Assembly: GCF_001280015.1 (NCBI RefSeq)
Contig: NZ_LGDV01000191.1
Location: 72,160 to 136,159 of the forward strand
Length of the DNA stretch: 64,000 nt
Direction: 5' to 3'
Source of the DNA: Streptomyces sp. MMG1121
Lineage (GTDB): Bacteria > Actinomycetota > Actinomycetes > Streptomycetales > Streptomycetaceae
Both the position numbers and the translations under genes were made by a program. The stretch's first letter is position 1. Every line of letters begins with the position of its first letter. The notes under the pieces are model-generated. The model was not told the origin of the DNA. It searched no databases and saw only the letters and a list, made by a program, of their open reading frames with translations. This document shows positions 16,230 through 23,316 of this stretch, piece after piece.

Positions 16230-17593
16230 CCGCCGAGGAACTGCCCGCACCCACCAACCCGCTCGCCGTCGCCCGGCGCCTCCTGCCCGACTGGCAGACC
16301 GAGGACGGACACCTGACCCGCCGGCGCTGGCGCGGCTCGTGGATGCGCTGGACCGGTACCAGCTGGCGCGAGCTGGACGAGGCACAGGTACGTGCCCACA
16401 TGTACGAGCGCCTTGAACACGTCGTCTACCAGACGCCCGGCAAGGACGGACAGCCCGAGGAACGCGACTGGGCACCGACCAAGCAGAAGATCAACAACCT
16501 CCTCGACGCGCTCGGGGCAATCACGCTTCTGGCCACCGACACCGACGCCCCCGCATGGCTCGACGGCCAGCAGGACGGCGGCCCGATCGTGGCGTGTGAG
16601 AACGGGCTGCTCCGGATCCGTGACCGGCAGCTTCTGCCGCACACTCCCGGTTTCTTCAACCTCGTCTCCGTCCCCTTCGCCTACGACCCGGACGCCACCG
16701 CACCGGCCTGGGAACGGTTCCTGGCGCAGATCTGGCCCGACGACTCCGACGCGATCACCGCGCTTCAGGAGTGGTTCGGCTACGTCCTGTCCGGCCGCAC
16801 CGACCTGCAAAAGATCCTGCTCATCGTGGGCCCGTCCCGCTCCGGCAAGGGCACGATTGCGCGGGTGTTGAAGGCGCTGGTCGGCAAGGAGAACCTTGCC
16901 GGGCCGACGCTCGCCGGGCTGGGCACGAACTTCGGGATGTCGACTCTGATCGGGAAATCGCTGGCGGTCATCTCCGACGCCCGGCTGTCCGGCAACGACA
17001 ACAGCCAGGTGGTAGAGCGGCTGTTGACCATCTCCGGTGACGACACGATCGACGTGGACCGCAAGTTCCGCGAGCAGTGGACCGGCAAGCTGCCGTCCCG
17101 GCTGATGATCCTTTCCAACGAACTGCCGCACTTCGGCGACTCCTCCGGCGTCATCGCGAACCGGTTCGTCCTGCTCAGCATGCGGGTTTCATGGCTGGGC
17201 AAGGAAGACCCCACCCTCACCGACCGCCTCACCGCCGAGATGCCCGGGATTCTGAACTGGGCCCTGGAAGGACTCGCGCGTCTTCAGCGGATCGGCCGGC
17301 TCACCGAACCCGCTTCCAGCCGTGAAGCGGTCACCACCATGCGGGACTCCGCCTCACCTACGTCCGCGTTCGTCCGCGAGCGCTGCACCACCGGCCCCGC
17401 GTGCACCGTCGCCGTGGACGACCTGTGGGCCGTCTGGCGGGAGTGGGCCGAGGACAACGGCGTCCGCGCCGGCACGAAACAGCTCTTCGGCCGCAACCTC
17501 CTGTCCGTCATCCCCCAGCTCAACCGCACCCGTCCCCGCGCCCCCTCGGGCGAGCGGATCGCTACCTACAACGGCATCACCCTCGCCGGTTGA
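16226..17593 (+). CDS. Phage/plasmid primase-type SF3 helicase (P4/D5 family)
   Basis: The coupled ATG 16226 gives 455 residues. The N-terminal 150 residues include a conserved AWLDGQQDGGPIVACENGLL segment as in D5-type N-domains. The helicase core has Walker A GPSRSGKGT near residues 201-209, Walker B-like LAVISDARLSG, and sensor region SRLMILSNELP. The C-terminus is a winged-helix-like domain (DLWAVWREWAEDNG). It should unwind DNA as a hexamer at the element origin, working with the prim-pol and SSB. The repeats just downstream (17611-17769) are the likely origin. Confidence 0.9.
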   Translation: MTAEELPAPTNPLAVARRLLPDWQTEDGHLTRRRWRGSWMRWTGTSWRELDEAQVRAHMYERLEHVVYQTPGKDGQPEERDWAPTKQKINNLLDALGAITLLATDTDAPAWLDGQQDGGPIVACENGLLRIRDRQLLPHTPGFFNLVSVPFAYDPDATAPAWERFLAQIWPDDSDAITALQEWFGYVLSGRTDLQKILLIVGPSRSGKGTIARVLKALVGKENLAGPTLAGLGTNFGMSTLIGKSLAVISDARLSGNDNSQVVERLLTISGDDTIDVDRKFREQWTGKLPSRLMILSNELPHFGDSSGVIANRFVLLSMRVSWLGKEDPTLTDRLTAEMPGILNWALEGLARLQRIGRLTEPASSREAVTTMRDSASPTSAFVRERCTTGPACTVAVDDLWAVWREWAEDNGVRAGTKQLFGRNLLSVIPQLNRTRPRAPSGERIATYNGITLAG

Positions 17594-17610
17594 GCCGACA
17601 ATCCGCCGGG

Positions 17611-17769
17611 TCGCGGCCCATCGCGGCCCACCTCGCCTGACCTGCGCTTTTCCCACACCCCACCACCGGCCCATCGTGGCCCACCGCTTCCAGGCCGCGG
17701 GCCGCGATGGGCCGCACAACACCGCCACAAAGCTGCAGGTCACAGCCTTGGGCCGCGATGGGCCGCGAC
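17611..17769. repeat. Iteron-like repeats, candidate replication origin or operator
   Basis: A motif with core GGGCCGCGATGGGCC occurs four times. It runs in one orientation at 17612-17630 (a tandem tcgcggccca) and 17667-17683, and inverted at 17699-17715 and 17750-17768. The copies lie in a 236-base non-coding gap between the helicase and xis genes, where an AICE origin or Xis/Int control site is expected. Confidence 0.55.
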
Positions 17770-17829
17770 CCACAGCATTGTGAACCCAACCATGCCCCGG
17801 ACCGCCCTCAGTCTTCCCCGAGGAGTGTC

Positions 17830-18021
17830 ATGGCTCGTGCCCGTGACGAGATGCTCACCATCCCCGAAGTGATCGAAGAGATAGGCGTACCGCGAGCGAC
17901 GTTCTACCGCTGGCGGCAGTACAAGAAGGGCCCGAAGTCCATCAAGCTCCCGAACGGCGCGGTGCGAATCCGGCGGTCCGAACTCAGTCGGTGGCTCCAG
18001 ACGCTGGAGGAGAGCGCGTGA
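17830..18021 (+). CDS. xis: Excisionase-type HTH protein (Xis)
   Basis: ATG 17830, with ribosome site GAGGAG, gives 63 residues. It is a single winged HTH of the MerR/excisionase type: MLTIPEVIEEIGVPRATFYR, WRQYKKGPKSIKL, then VRIRRSELSRWLQTLEE. The integrase start overlaps its stop by GTGA. Xis proteins bend DNA at the att sites to favour excision. The order xis-int is standard for AICEs. Confidence 0.9.
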   Translation: MARARDEMLTIPEVIEEIGVPRATFYRWRQYKKGPKSIKLPNGAVRIRRSELSRWLQTLEESA

Positions 18022-19460
18022 CGAAGGACACCGACAGCGGAGCCGAGCAGAACAACCGCTCGGCTCCGGAGGGGTTTTCACTCGATGTCCGCCTGTGGAA
18101 GGTGTCCAAGGCGCAGAGCAAGACCCGTCCCTACCAACTCCGTTGGAAAGTCGGAGGAAAGGTAAGTAGCGCCACCTTCGCTACGGTGGCCCTCGCGGAG
18201 AGCCGCAGATCTGAACTGTGGCAGGCAATGCGCCGCGGCGAGGCATTCCGCATCACGGATGGTTTGCCTGAATCCGAGGTACGTGCCGAGGTCAGTGCGG
18301 AGCAAACACGTGAGGAACTGCCCTGGTTCGCGTTCTGCCGCGAGTACATGGCGATGCGCTGGCCGACTGCCGCGGCCAAGACCCGTGAGAGCATCGCCGA
18401 CGGGCTCGCCGCGGTGACGCTGGCTCTGGTGGAGCAGGAACCTAAAATGCCGTCACCGGAAGAGTTGCGTCTCGCCTTCCGGTGGGCGGTTGTTCCCAAG
18501 AACGCCGAGCTTGACCCGCCGGAGGAACTTGAAGACGCGTACGGGTGGATCTTCAAGAAATCGCTTCTCGTCTCCTCGTTGGAAGACCCGAAGATTCTTC
18601 GCGATGTTCAGTATCGGATTTCCTTCAAACTGGACGGCGCCCCCGCAGCGGGGGAGACCTCCCGTCGCCGTCGGCGCGCGCTCAGCACCGCAGTTGAATA
18701 CGCCATCGAGCGCAAGCTTCTAACGGAGAACCCACTTACTGCCATCAAGAGGGTGAAGAGTTCCTCATCGGACCGTGTGGACCCCCGCGTTCTCGTGAAC
18801 AAGACGCAGGCCGCTCAACTACTCGCATCGGTCTCGTACGTCGGGACATGGGACCGCAAGAAGGGCCGGCGCCTGGTGGGCTTCTACGCGGTCATGTACT
18901 TCGCGGGGCTCCGCCCGAGTGAGGCTGTGGGCCTCAAGAAGACTGATTGCTTTCTCCCGGAGAAGGGGTGGGGCGTTCTGACGCTTCACGACACGCACCC
19001 CGTATCGGGCAGGCAGTGGACCGACAGCGGAGAGCGCCACGATAAGCGCGGCCTGAAGTCGAGGGAAGCCAAGGAAGACCGACCGGTCCCGATCCCCCCG
19101 CCACTCGTGGCCATGCTCCGTGCCCACCTGAAGGAGTTCGGCACGGCCAAGGATGGGCGGCTCTTCACGAACGAGCGGGGCGGTCTCGTGGGCAGCAGCA
19201 CCTATTGGCGCGTGTGGCGGGACGCTCGGGAGTACGCGCTGCCGCCGGACCTTCAGACGTCCATCCTCGGCGGGCGGCCGTACGACCTGCGGCACACGTG
19301 CATCACGACGTGGCTGAACGCCGGAGTGCCCGTGGCCGAGGTCGCCCGTCGGGTCGGCAACTCGCCCGAGGTGATCCATCGCGTCTACGAGGGGTGCATC
19401 TACGGCCAGGAGGAGGTCATGAACAAGAAGATCGAAAAGGAGCTGGATTGGCCCGAGTGA
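18018..19460 (+). CDS. int: Tyrosine integrase of the element
   Basis: GTG 18018, coupled to xis, gives 480 residues. An N-terminal arm-binding region (residues about 20-70) is followed by a SAM-like core-binding domain and the catalytic domain. Catalytic residues visible are Arg in AGLRPSEAVGL (about 297), the H-x-x-R set in YDLRHTCITTWLNAG (about 424), and Tyr in IHRVYEG (about 457). It recombines attP with the tRNA-Arg 3' end, matching the 43-bp repeats at both borders. Unusually, it is not next to attR: 2.9 kb of cargo lies between. Confidence 0.94.
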   Translation: MTKDTDSGAEQNNRSAPEGFSLDVRLWKVSKAQSKTRPYQLRWKVGGKVSSATFATVALAESRRSELWQAMRRGEAFRITDGLPESEVRAEVSAEQTREELPWFAFCREYMAMRWPTAAAKTRESIADGLAAVTLALVEQEPKMPSPEELRLAFRWAVVPKNAELDPPEELEDAYGWIFKKSLLVSSLEDPKILRDVQYRISFKLDGAPAAGETSRRRRRALSTAVEYAIERKLLTENPLTAIKRVKSSSSDRVDPRVLVNKTQAAQLLASVSYVGTWDRKKGRRLVGFYAVMYFAGLRPSEAVGLKKTDCFLPEKGWGVLTLHDTHPVSGRQWTDSGERHDKRGLKSREAKEDRPVPIPPPLVAMLRAHLKEFGTAKDGRLFTNERGGLVGSSTYWRVWRDAREYALPPDLQTSILGGRPYDLRHTCITTWLNAGVPVAEVARRVGNSPEVIHRVYEGCIYGQEEVMNKKIEKELDWPE

Positions 19461-19479
19461 CGGGTCAGTCTGGTTTGCG

Positions 19480-19512
19480 GCCGGGGCACGCGGATGTGCG
19501 ATGCGCCCCGGC
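19480..19512 (+). terminator. Hairpin after int
   Basis: An 8-bp stem (gccggggc / gccccggc) lies 20 bases after the integrase stop. It has no clear T-run, so it may be a weak or Rho-assisted terminator separating int from the cargo. Confidence 0.5.
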
Positions 19513-19612
19513 TATCGGCTAGCTAGGTAGCCGTTGTAAGCAGGAATGCCAAGCTGCGAGGTTGCCGGAGATCGCCTACCCTGAAGGTGCCACCAATTGG
19601 CCGGGAGGCATC

Positions 19613-19828
19613 ATGACCAGCTATACACCAGGCACCGGCGCAGAGCCACGCACCGGCGCAGAGCCCATCATGCTGCTTATCCCCGAAGACAAGCAGCCTG
19701 ACGTGGAGGCGCTAATAAACAGCGGAAAAGTTGTCAGGGCCACCGCTAAAAGCACCGGGACTAGCTGTGATGGGTCGGGGCCGGGCTGGGTATGCGGCGA
19801 CAAGGACGAAGACCAGCCTTGCACTTAG
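19613..19828 (+). CDS. Candidate RiPP precursor peptide with Cys/Thr/Asp-rich tail
   Basis: ATG 19613 has a clear ribosome site (GGGAGG, five bases before) and gives 71 residues. The N-terminal half contains a short repeat (TGAEPRTGAEP) and a leader-like helix (LLIPEDKQPDVEALINSGKV). The last 25 residues are rich in Thr, Ser, Cys, Gly, Asp and Glu (STGTSCDGSGPGWVCGDKDE), as in modified peptide cores. A nearby MvdD-like ATP-grasp ligase could form ester or amide links between Thr/Ser/Lys and the acidic side chains. No lanthipeptide synthetase is present. I do not recognise the family, so precursor status is an inference from composition and location. Confidence 0.5.
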   Translation: MTSYTPGTGAEPRTGAEPIMLLIPEDKQPDVEALINSGKVVRATAKSTGTSCDGSGPGWVCGDKDEDQPCT

Positions 19829-19842
19829 CCCCGTTCCCTCAC

Positions 19843-19877
19843 TTCGGTGTGGTGGTAACTTAAGCCGCCACACCGAA
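19843..19877 (+). promoter_or_regulatory. Hairpin between the peptide gene and the ATP-grasp genes
   Basis: A 13-bp stem with one G-U pair (ttcggtgtggtgg / ccgccacaccgaa) and a 9-base loop lies 14 bases after the peptide stop. Hairpins at this point often reduce read-through so that precursor is made in excess of enzyme; this is inference. Confidence 0.5.
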
Positions 19878-19908
19878 CGTGCCGCATCAATCACCGTCTG
19901 GCGGGTCG

Positions 19909-20109
19909 ATGCCAAGATCACCACGGACTCAAGCTGACGATCGCCCTCTCCCTTTCGTCCTCAGGGTTGCCACAGAGTGGATTGCCATGGATAACGAGGC
20001 AATTACAGGAGAGAGCTTCTTCCTGCGAAGCACTCGACTGACGGGTAAGATCTTGACTACGAAAGATGGTCGGGACATAGAATTCTCCGACCTGGGGATC
20101 GACCCGTGA
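19909..20109 (+). CDS. Short ORF coupled to the ATP-grasp gene, leader-like (possible RiPP precursor)
   Basis: The frame is open from GTG 19879. ATG 19909 has a weak ribosome site (GGCGGG) and gives 66 residues, while ATG 19987 would give 40. The sequence has a PFVLRVATEW element, then LTGKILTTKDGRDIEFSDLG. A P-F-x-L-R element near the start followed by a T-x-D-G turn is what I recall from actinobacterial ATP-grasp-modified peptide precursors, but the usual acidic Thr-rich core is missing after it. The stop overlaps the ligase start (GTGA), so the two proteins are made together. It may be a precursor, or a leader/recognition protein supplied in trans. Confidence 0.5.
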   Translation: MPRSPRTQADDRPLPFVLRVATEWIAMDNEAITGESFFLRSTRLTGKILTTKDGRDIEFSDLGIDP

Positions 20110-21086
20110 TCTTGGTCATTTCAAACTCTGAATTCGATGGCCATGTCCCGCCAGTCACAGCCGAGCTCTCTCGGCGCGGAAGGCACTTTGTAATCTACAA
20201 TCCTGCTACGTACCCTGATAAATCGTCGCTCACCCTGGAGAGCAGCTCCGATGCCATCAAGGCGTTCTTGAGCATAGATGATTCACTTATAGATCTCTCT
20301 TGCGTGACAAGCGTATGGTATCGGCGACCAGGAGACTTCGCCCTTTCGGATAAGCTGTCTCCGGAAGAGGATAGATGGCTTCGAGCTGAGTGTCGCAGTC
20401 TCTTCCAGGGATTCTGGAGCGGCGAGTTCCTACCTCAATGGGTAAGTAACCCCGAAGCCATCAGGAAGGCCAGCCTGAAGGCGGCACAACTTAAGGTCGC
20501 CATGGAAATGGGCTTCACTGTACCTCGCTTCACCATTACGAATGACGTGGACCGGGCGTCCCGCTTCATCGCCTCATGTCGCCAGGGGACGATCGTAAAA
20601 ACACTTGGTAACCCCTCCATCTCCTACCCTGACCTAAATGGAACGATATACACGCATCTGGTTTCCAATCAAGATATGGACCTGATATCCTCAGTGCGTT
20701 TTGGCCCTACGTACCTTCAGGAGTGCATAAAGAAGAGAATGGACGTCCGAGTCACCGTAATTGGTGAAAAAGTGTTCGCTGTAGGTATTGACTCGCAAAA
20801 CTTCGAAGAATCCAGCATCGATTTTCGGCGCAGTCAGATATACACCTTGCCCCATCATCCAATCGAGCTGCCCAGAAATTTGAGTAGGTTGTCCATCGAG
20901 CTGGTAGGTCGACTCGGGTTGAGATTTGGCGCGATTGATTTCATTCTGACACCCGATGGGGATTACATCTTCCTGGAAATTAACCCTAACGGGCAATGGT
21001 ATTGGCTCGAAGAAATAACGGGCCTACCGCTGGTTGCAGCTATGTGCGATTTGCTTACTGCCGGAGCAGGTTTTCCTGCTGGGTGA
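20106..21086 (+). CDS. MvdD-like ATP-grasp ribosomal peptide maturase
   Basis: GTG 20106 gives 326 residues. The N-terminal domain has the SVWYRRPG motif (near residue 80) characteristic of MvdC/MvdD-type graspetide ligases. The ATP-grasp fold follows, with VKTLGNPSISYP and YLQECIKKRMDVRVTVIG, and the metal-binding end FGAIDFI ... FLEINPNGQW (about residues 275-298). These enzymes activate acidic side chains with ATP and join them to Thr/Ser or Lys of a precursor, making macrocyclic graspetides. Codon use is visibly AT-richer than in the rest of the element, which suggests separate acquisition. It lies between int and attR with two possible precursors upstream. Confidence 0.8.
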   Translation: MILVISNSEFDGHVPPVTAELSRRGRHFVIYNPATYPDKSSLTLESSSDAIKAFLSIDDSLIDLSCVTSVWYRRPGDFALSDKLSPEEDRWLRAECRSLFQGFWSGEFLPQWVSNPEAIRKASLKAAQLKVAMEMGFTVPRFTITNDVDRASRFIASCRQGTIVKTLGNPSISYPDLNGTIYTHLVSNQDMDLISSVRFGPTYLQECIKKRMDVRVTVIGEKVFAVGIDSQNFEESSIDFRRSQIYTLPHHPIELPRNLSRLSIELVGRLGLRFGAIDFILTPDGDYIFLEINPNGQWYWLEEITGLPLVAAMCDLLTAGAGFPAG

Positions 21087-21121
21087 ATCTAGGATTACAT
21101 GCGATCTCGGCGGAGGCTTCT

Positions 21122-21376
21122 ATGTCTGGTGAAAATAGCCGGTCGAACATTCTTCCTTGTACAGAAGATGGCGATATGGCAAGCGGGGGGCCATCCGACC
21201 TGACTATCCCGATCGGCCGGCAAGTCATTGAGTTGCCGGCCGCTATTGCGGAGCGGTTGCGGTCAGTTACTAGTTTGGACCTGCGACTGAATGCCACGCA
21301 AGTCTATATTACCAGGGTAGACAGTGCCTATAGGATGTACCTAGGAGATGTCTGCCATGCGGACTTAGATGGCTGA
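21122..21376 (+). CDS. Unknown protein after the ATP-grasp gene (84 aa)
   Basis: ATG 21122 follows ribosome site GGAGG; 84 residues (MSGENSRSNILPCTEDGDMA...). The middle has a strand-helix pattern (DLTIPIGRQVIELPAAIAER) and the end is TQVYITRVDSAYRMYLGD. It has no membrane segment or known motif. It lies 35 bases after the ligase stop, on the same strand and with the same AT-richer composition, so it may belong to the peptide cassette. Bases 21377-21555 downstream hold no gene I can support. Confidence 0.5.
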   Translation: MSGENSRSNILPCTEDGDMASGGPSDLTIPIGRQVIELPAAIAERLRSVTSLDLRLNATQVYITRVDSAYRMYLGDVCHADLDG

Positions 21377-21555
21377 ATGGCCCACCGGCCGTCGGCAACA
21401 TGACGGCGAGGACCTGTCGCGGGAAGTTATTAACTAGAAACTCCAAGGGTTCTATTCGAGAATCTAGAGGAGGTTTAACGGCTGAGGTTGCGGCGGTTGG
21501 AGGTCGAGCTCAGTTCGGATCCATAGCGGCTGAGGTGTGTCAGTGATGTGGGGTA

Positions 21556-22212
21556 CTAGTTCTGAGAGCTACTCTGACCGGTCCCCTTGGTATTGGCGCG
21601 TCGTTCTTTGAAGACCGTGAACTGTGCTGCTAGAACGTAAAGGTAGTCCAGAAGTGCCTCAGCGAGGGCCAGTGCGTCGGCAGCGTCCTCGCGGCTTACC
21701 CCTGTACCAGTGAAGTGCGCTCCCTGGTTACCGAGAACTCAAAGTTCCTGAGCCCACTCCAAGAGCCGTCCATGGATTCTGCCCTCGTTCTTGAGCTGCT
21801 CAAGCATCTTGACAAGAGGCTTGGGTCGGCCGTTCGCGCCCGCCACTCCCTGCTCGCTGCAAACACCTTCGAGCGTGCGGCGGACCATGACGGCCGTGGC
21901 TGTGTACGCCTTGGCCTTAAAGCACTGACGTGCTTCCTCGTGTTCTCGCCGCAAGGACTGAGGAACGTGATGGCTCAAGGGGCGGAGCTGCTCGGGCCAG
22001 AGCACGTCCGGACCATCCCAGCCTTGCGCGTAGTCCACATCGACGGTGAGGAATGGTTCGTTGCAGACGCTGCATCGGGCCAGCTCAAGCAGGTACGGCG
22101 GCTCTTCCACGCCACCGCCGGCGGCTTCGCTGGCGATCGTGGCCAACGCGGGCTTCTCACAGTGTGGACATATGAGGGGGAAGGTGTGCCCGACCCTGTA
22201 CTCACGGCTCAT
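21556..22212 (-). pseudogene. DUF4145 protein gene interrupted by one in-frame TGA
   Basis: The frame starts at 22212 (MSREYRVGHTFPLICPHCEK) with a zinc-ribbon-like pair, CPHC and CSVC, and continues into a DUF4145-type helical domain (CFKAKAYTATAVMVRRTLEG). A TGA at 21739-21741 stops it after 157 residues. Beyond the TGA the same frame reads VLGNQGAHFTG and on for 60 residues to a TAG at 21556-21558. The family expects Arg at the stop (EL-R-VLGN), so CGA to TGA is a single transition. Full length would be 218 residues. It is either a recent nonsense mutation or a sequencing error. DUF4145 proteins are often found in defence islands. Confidence 0.75.
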
Positions 22213-22302
22213 GAGGCCAGGCTAGTGATGACGTGTACGTTGCGTGGCTAGATCGCCACGTCTATCGCAGGTCTATCGTGACCAGTGCGCAGCAGTGACA
22301 AA

Positions 22303-22337
22303 GGGCGGGACTCAGTGAGACTGAGTCCCGCCCTTTT
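22303..22337. terminator. Strong hairpin supplied by the element downstream of tRNA-Arg
   Basis: A perfect 13-bp stem (gggcgggactcag / ctgagtcccgccc) with a 5-base loop is flanked by A-run and T-run, so it can terminate in both directions. It lies inside the element, about 50 bases from the tRNA 3' end, and replaces the host terminator left at 1025-1064. Confidence 0.8.
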
Positions 22338-22387
22338 GCGTCGGCATCCGCCCTGGTCAGCGCTTGATTTCTGCTGATCCTCGGCGA

Positions 22388-22430
22388 GTGCCCCCGGCAG
22401 GATTCGAACCTGCGCACACGGCTCCGGAGG
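22388..22430. repeat. attR: 43-bp repeat completing tRNA-Arg
   Basis: These bases match 1081-1123 exactly and form the 3' half of the intact tRNA-Arg gene. They mark the right border of the integrated element. Confidence 0.95.
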
Positions 22431-22460
22431 CCGTTGCTCTATCCCCTGAGCTACGGGGGC
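22389..22460 (-). tRNA. tRNA-Arg (anticodon CCG)
   Basis: The minus strand folds into a cloverleaf of 72 bases: acceptor GCCCCCG/CGGGGGC, D-arm GCTC/GAGC, anticodon stem ACGGC/GCCGT with loop CTCCGGA (anticodon CCG), T-arm GCAGG/CCTGC with loop TTCGAAT, discriminator A. CCA is not encoded. Its 3' half was supplied by the element at integration. Confidence 0.95.
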
Positions 22461-22653
22461 GTGTCCGCTGTTGAGCTGGTGCTCGCTCGCGGCGACGGGT
22501 AGAACACTAGCAGGTCCGACGGGGTGATCAGGAACGTGTTTCTGCGGGCCGGGACCAGGGTGGTCGGCCGCGTGCGGGGGAACGGGTCCCCTGTACGGGG
22601 CGGAAGTGGGGAAAACCCGGACGCGGTGGCCGGTCCCGACCTACTCTCGACGT

Positions 22654-23190
22654 GTGCCAGGCGCCTCGGGTCGGGTGCTTGTTGTGGACGACAACAAGGT
22701 CATCCGACAGCTGATCAGGGTCAACCTCGAACTGGAAGGGCTCGAGGTCGTGACCGCGGCCGACGGTGCCGAGTGTCTGGACGTGGTGCACCAGGTGCGG
22801 CCCGATGTGGTCACGCTCGACGTCGTCATGCCCCGGCTGGACGGTCTGCGCACCGCGGCCCGCCTCCGCGCCGATCCCCGTACGCATCATCTGCCCCTCG
22901 CCATCATCAGCGCGTGCACCCAGTACGAGGTCGAGAGCGGCCTCGACGTCGGCGTCGACGCCTTCCTCGCCAAGCCCTTTGAACCGACCGAACTGGTCCG
23001 CCTCGTCAAGCGGCTGATCCGGCGCGGCGACGGGCATGAGGGAGAAGGGCGCGGGGGAGACGGAGGGCTCCGGGGCGGCGGGGACGGGGATGAGGACGGT
23101 AGCGGTGACCGGGGCGGGGAAGGGGACGACGGCGGAGCCGGCGACGGCTTCGCCGACGGCGTTTCCGGCCGGATCTCCTACGGCGGTTAG
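22654..23190 (+). CDS. Stand-alone response regulator receiver protein
   Basis: GTG 22654 lies about eight bases after a -10-like TACTCT, so the mRNA is probably leaderless. The 178-residue product has a receiver domain in residues about 8-125: RVLVVDDNKVIRQLI, phospho-Asp in VTLDVVMPRLDG, and the conserved Lys in FLAKPFEP. No output domain follows. The last 50 residues are a Gly/Asp/Glu low-complexity tail. It may act by protein contact or phosphotransfer. No histidine kinase is adjacent. Confidence 0.85.
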   Translation: MPGASGRVLVVDDNKVIRQLIRVNLELEGLEVVTAADGAECLDVVHQVRPDVVTLDVVMPRLDGLRTAARLRADPRTHHLPLAIISACTQYEVESGLDVGVDAFLAKPFEPTELVRLVKRLIRRGDGHEGEGRGGDGGLRGGGDGDEDGSGDRGGEGDDGGAGDGFADGVSGRISYGG

Positions 23191-23316
23191 GGCCCCCACA
23201 GCTCGGAAGCCGCAAGAGTCGCCGTCCGAACGTCCCGTACGTCGGAACCCGCCGCCGTCCGTGCCACGGGAGAACCGGCTCGCCTACCCACCCCCCTCCT
23301 CCCCTACGCTTGTCCC

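Noticed and set aside
19613..19828. Lanthipeptide precursor because of the Cys/Ser/Thr-rich tail
   Set aside because: No LanB, LanC, LanM or LanKC-type gene is in the window; the only nearby modifying enzyme is the ATP-grasp ligase.
21739..21741. Recoded TGA (selenocysteine) in the DUF4145 gene
   Set aside because: The family expects Arg, not Cys, at this position, and no selenocysteine insertion structure is apparent; a nonsense change is simpler.
21715..22251. A 178-codon plus-strand frame opposite the DUF4145 gene
   Set aside because: It is antisense to a recognisable protein frame and has no ribosome site.
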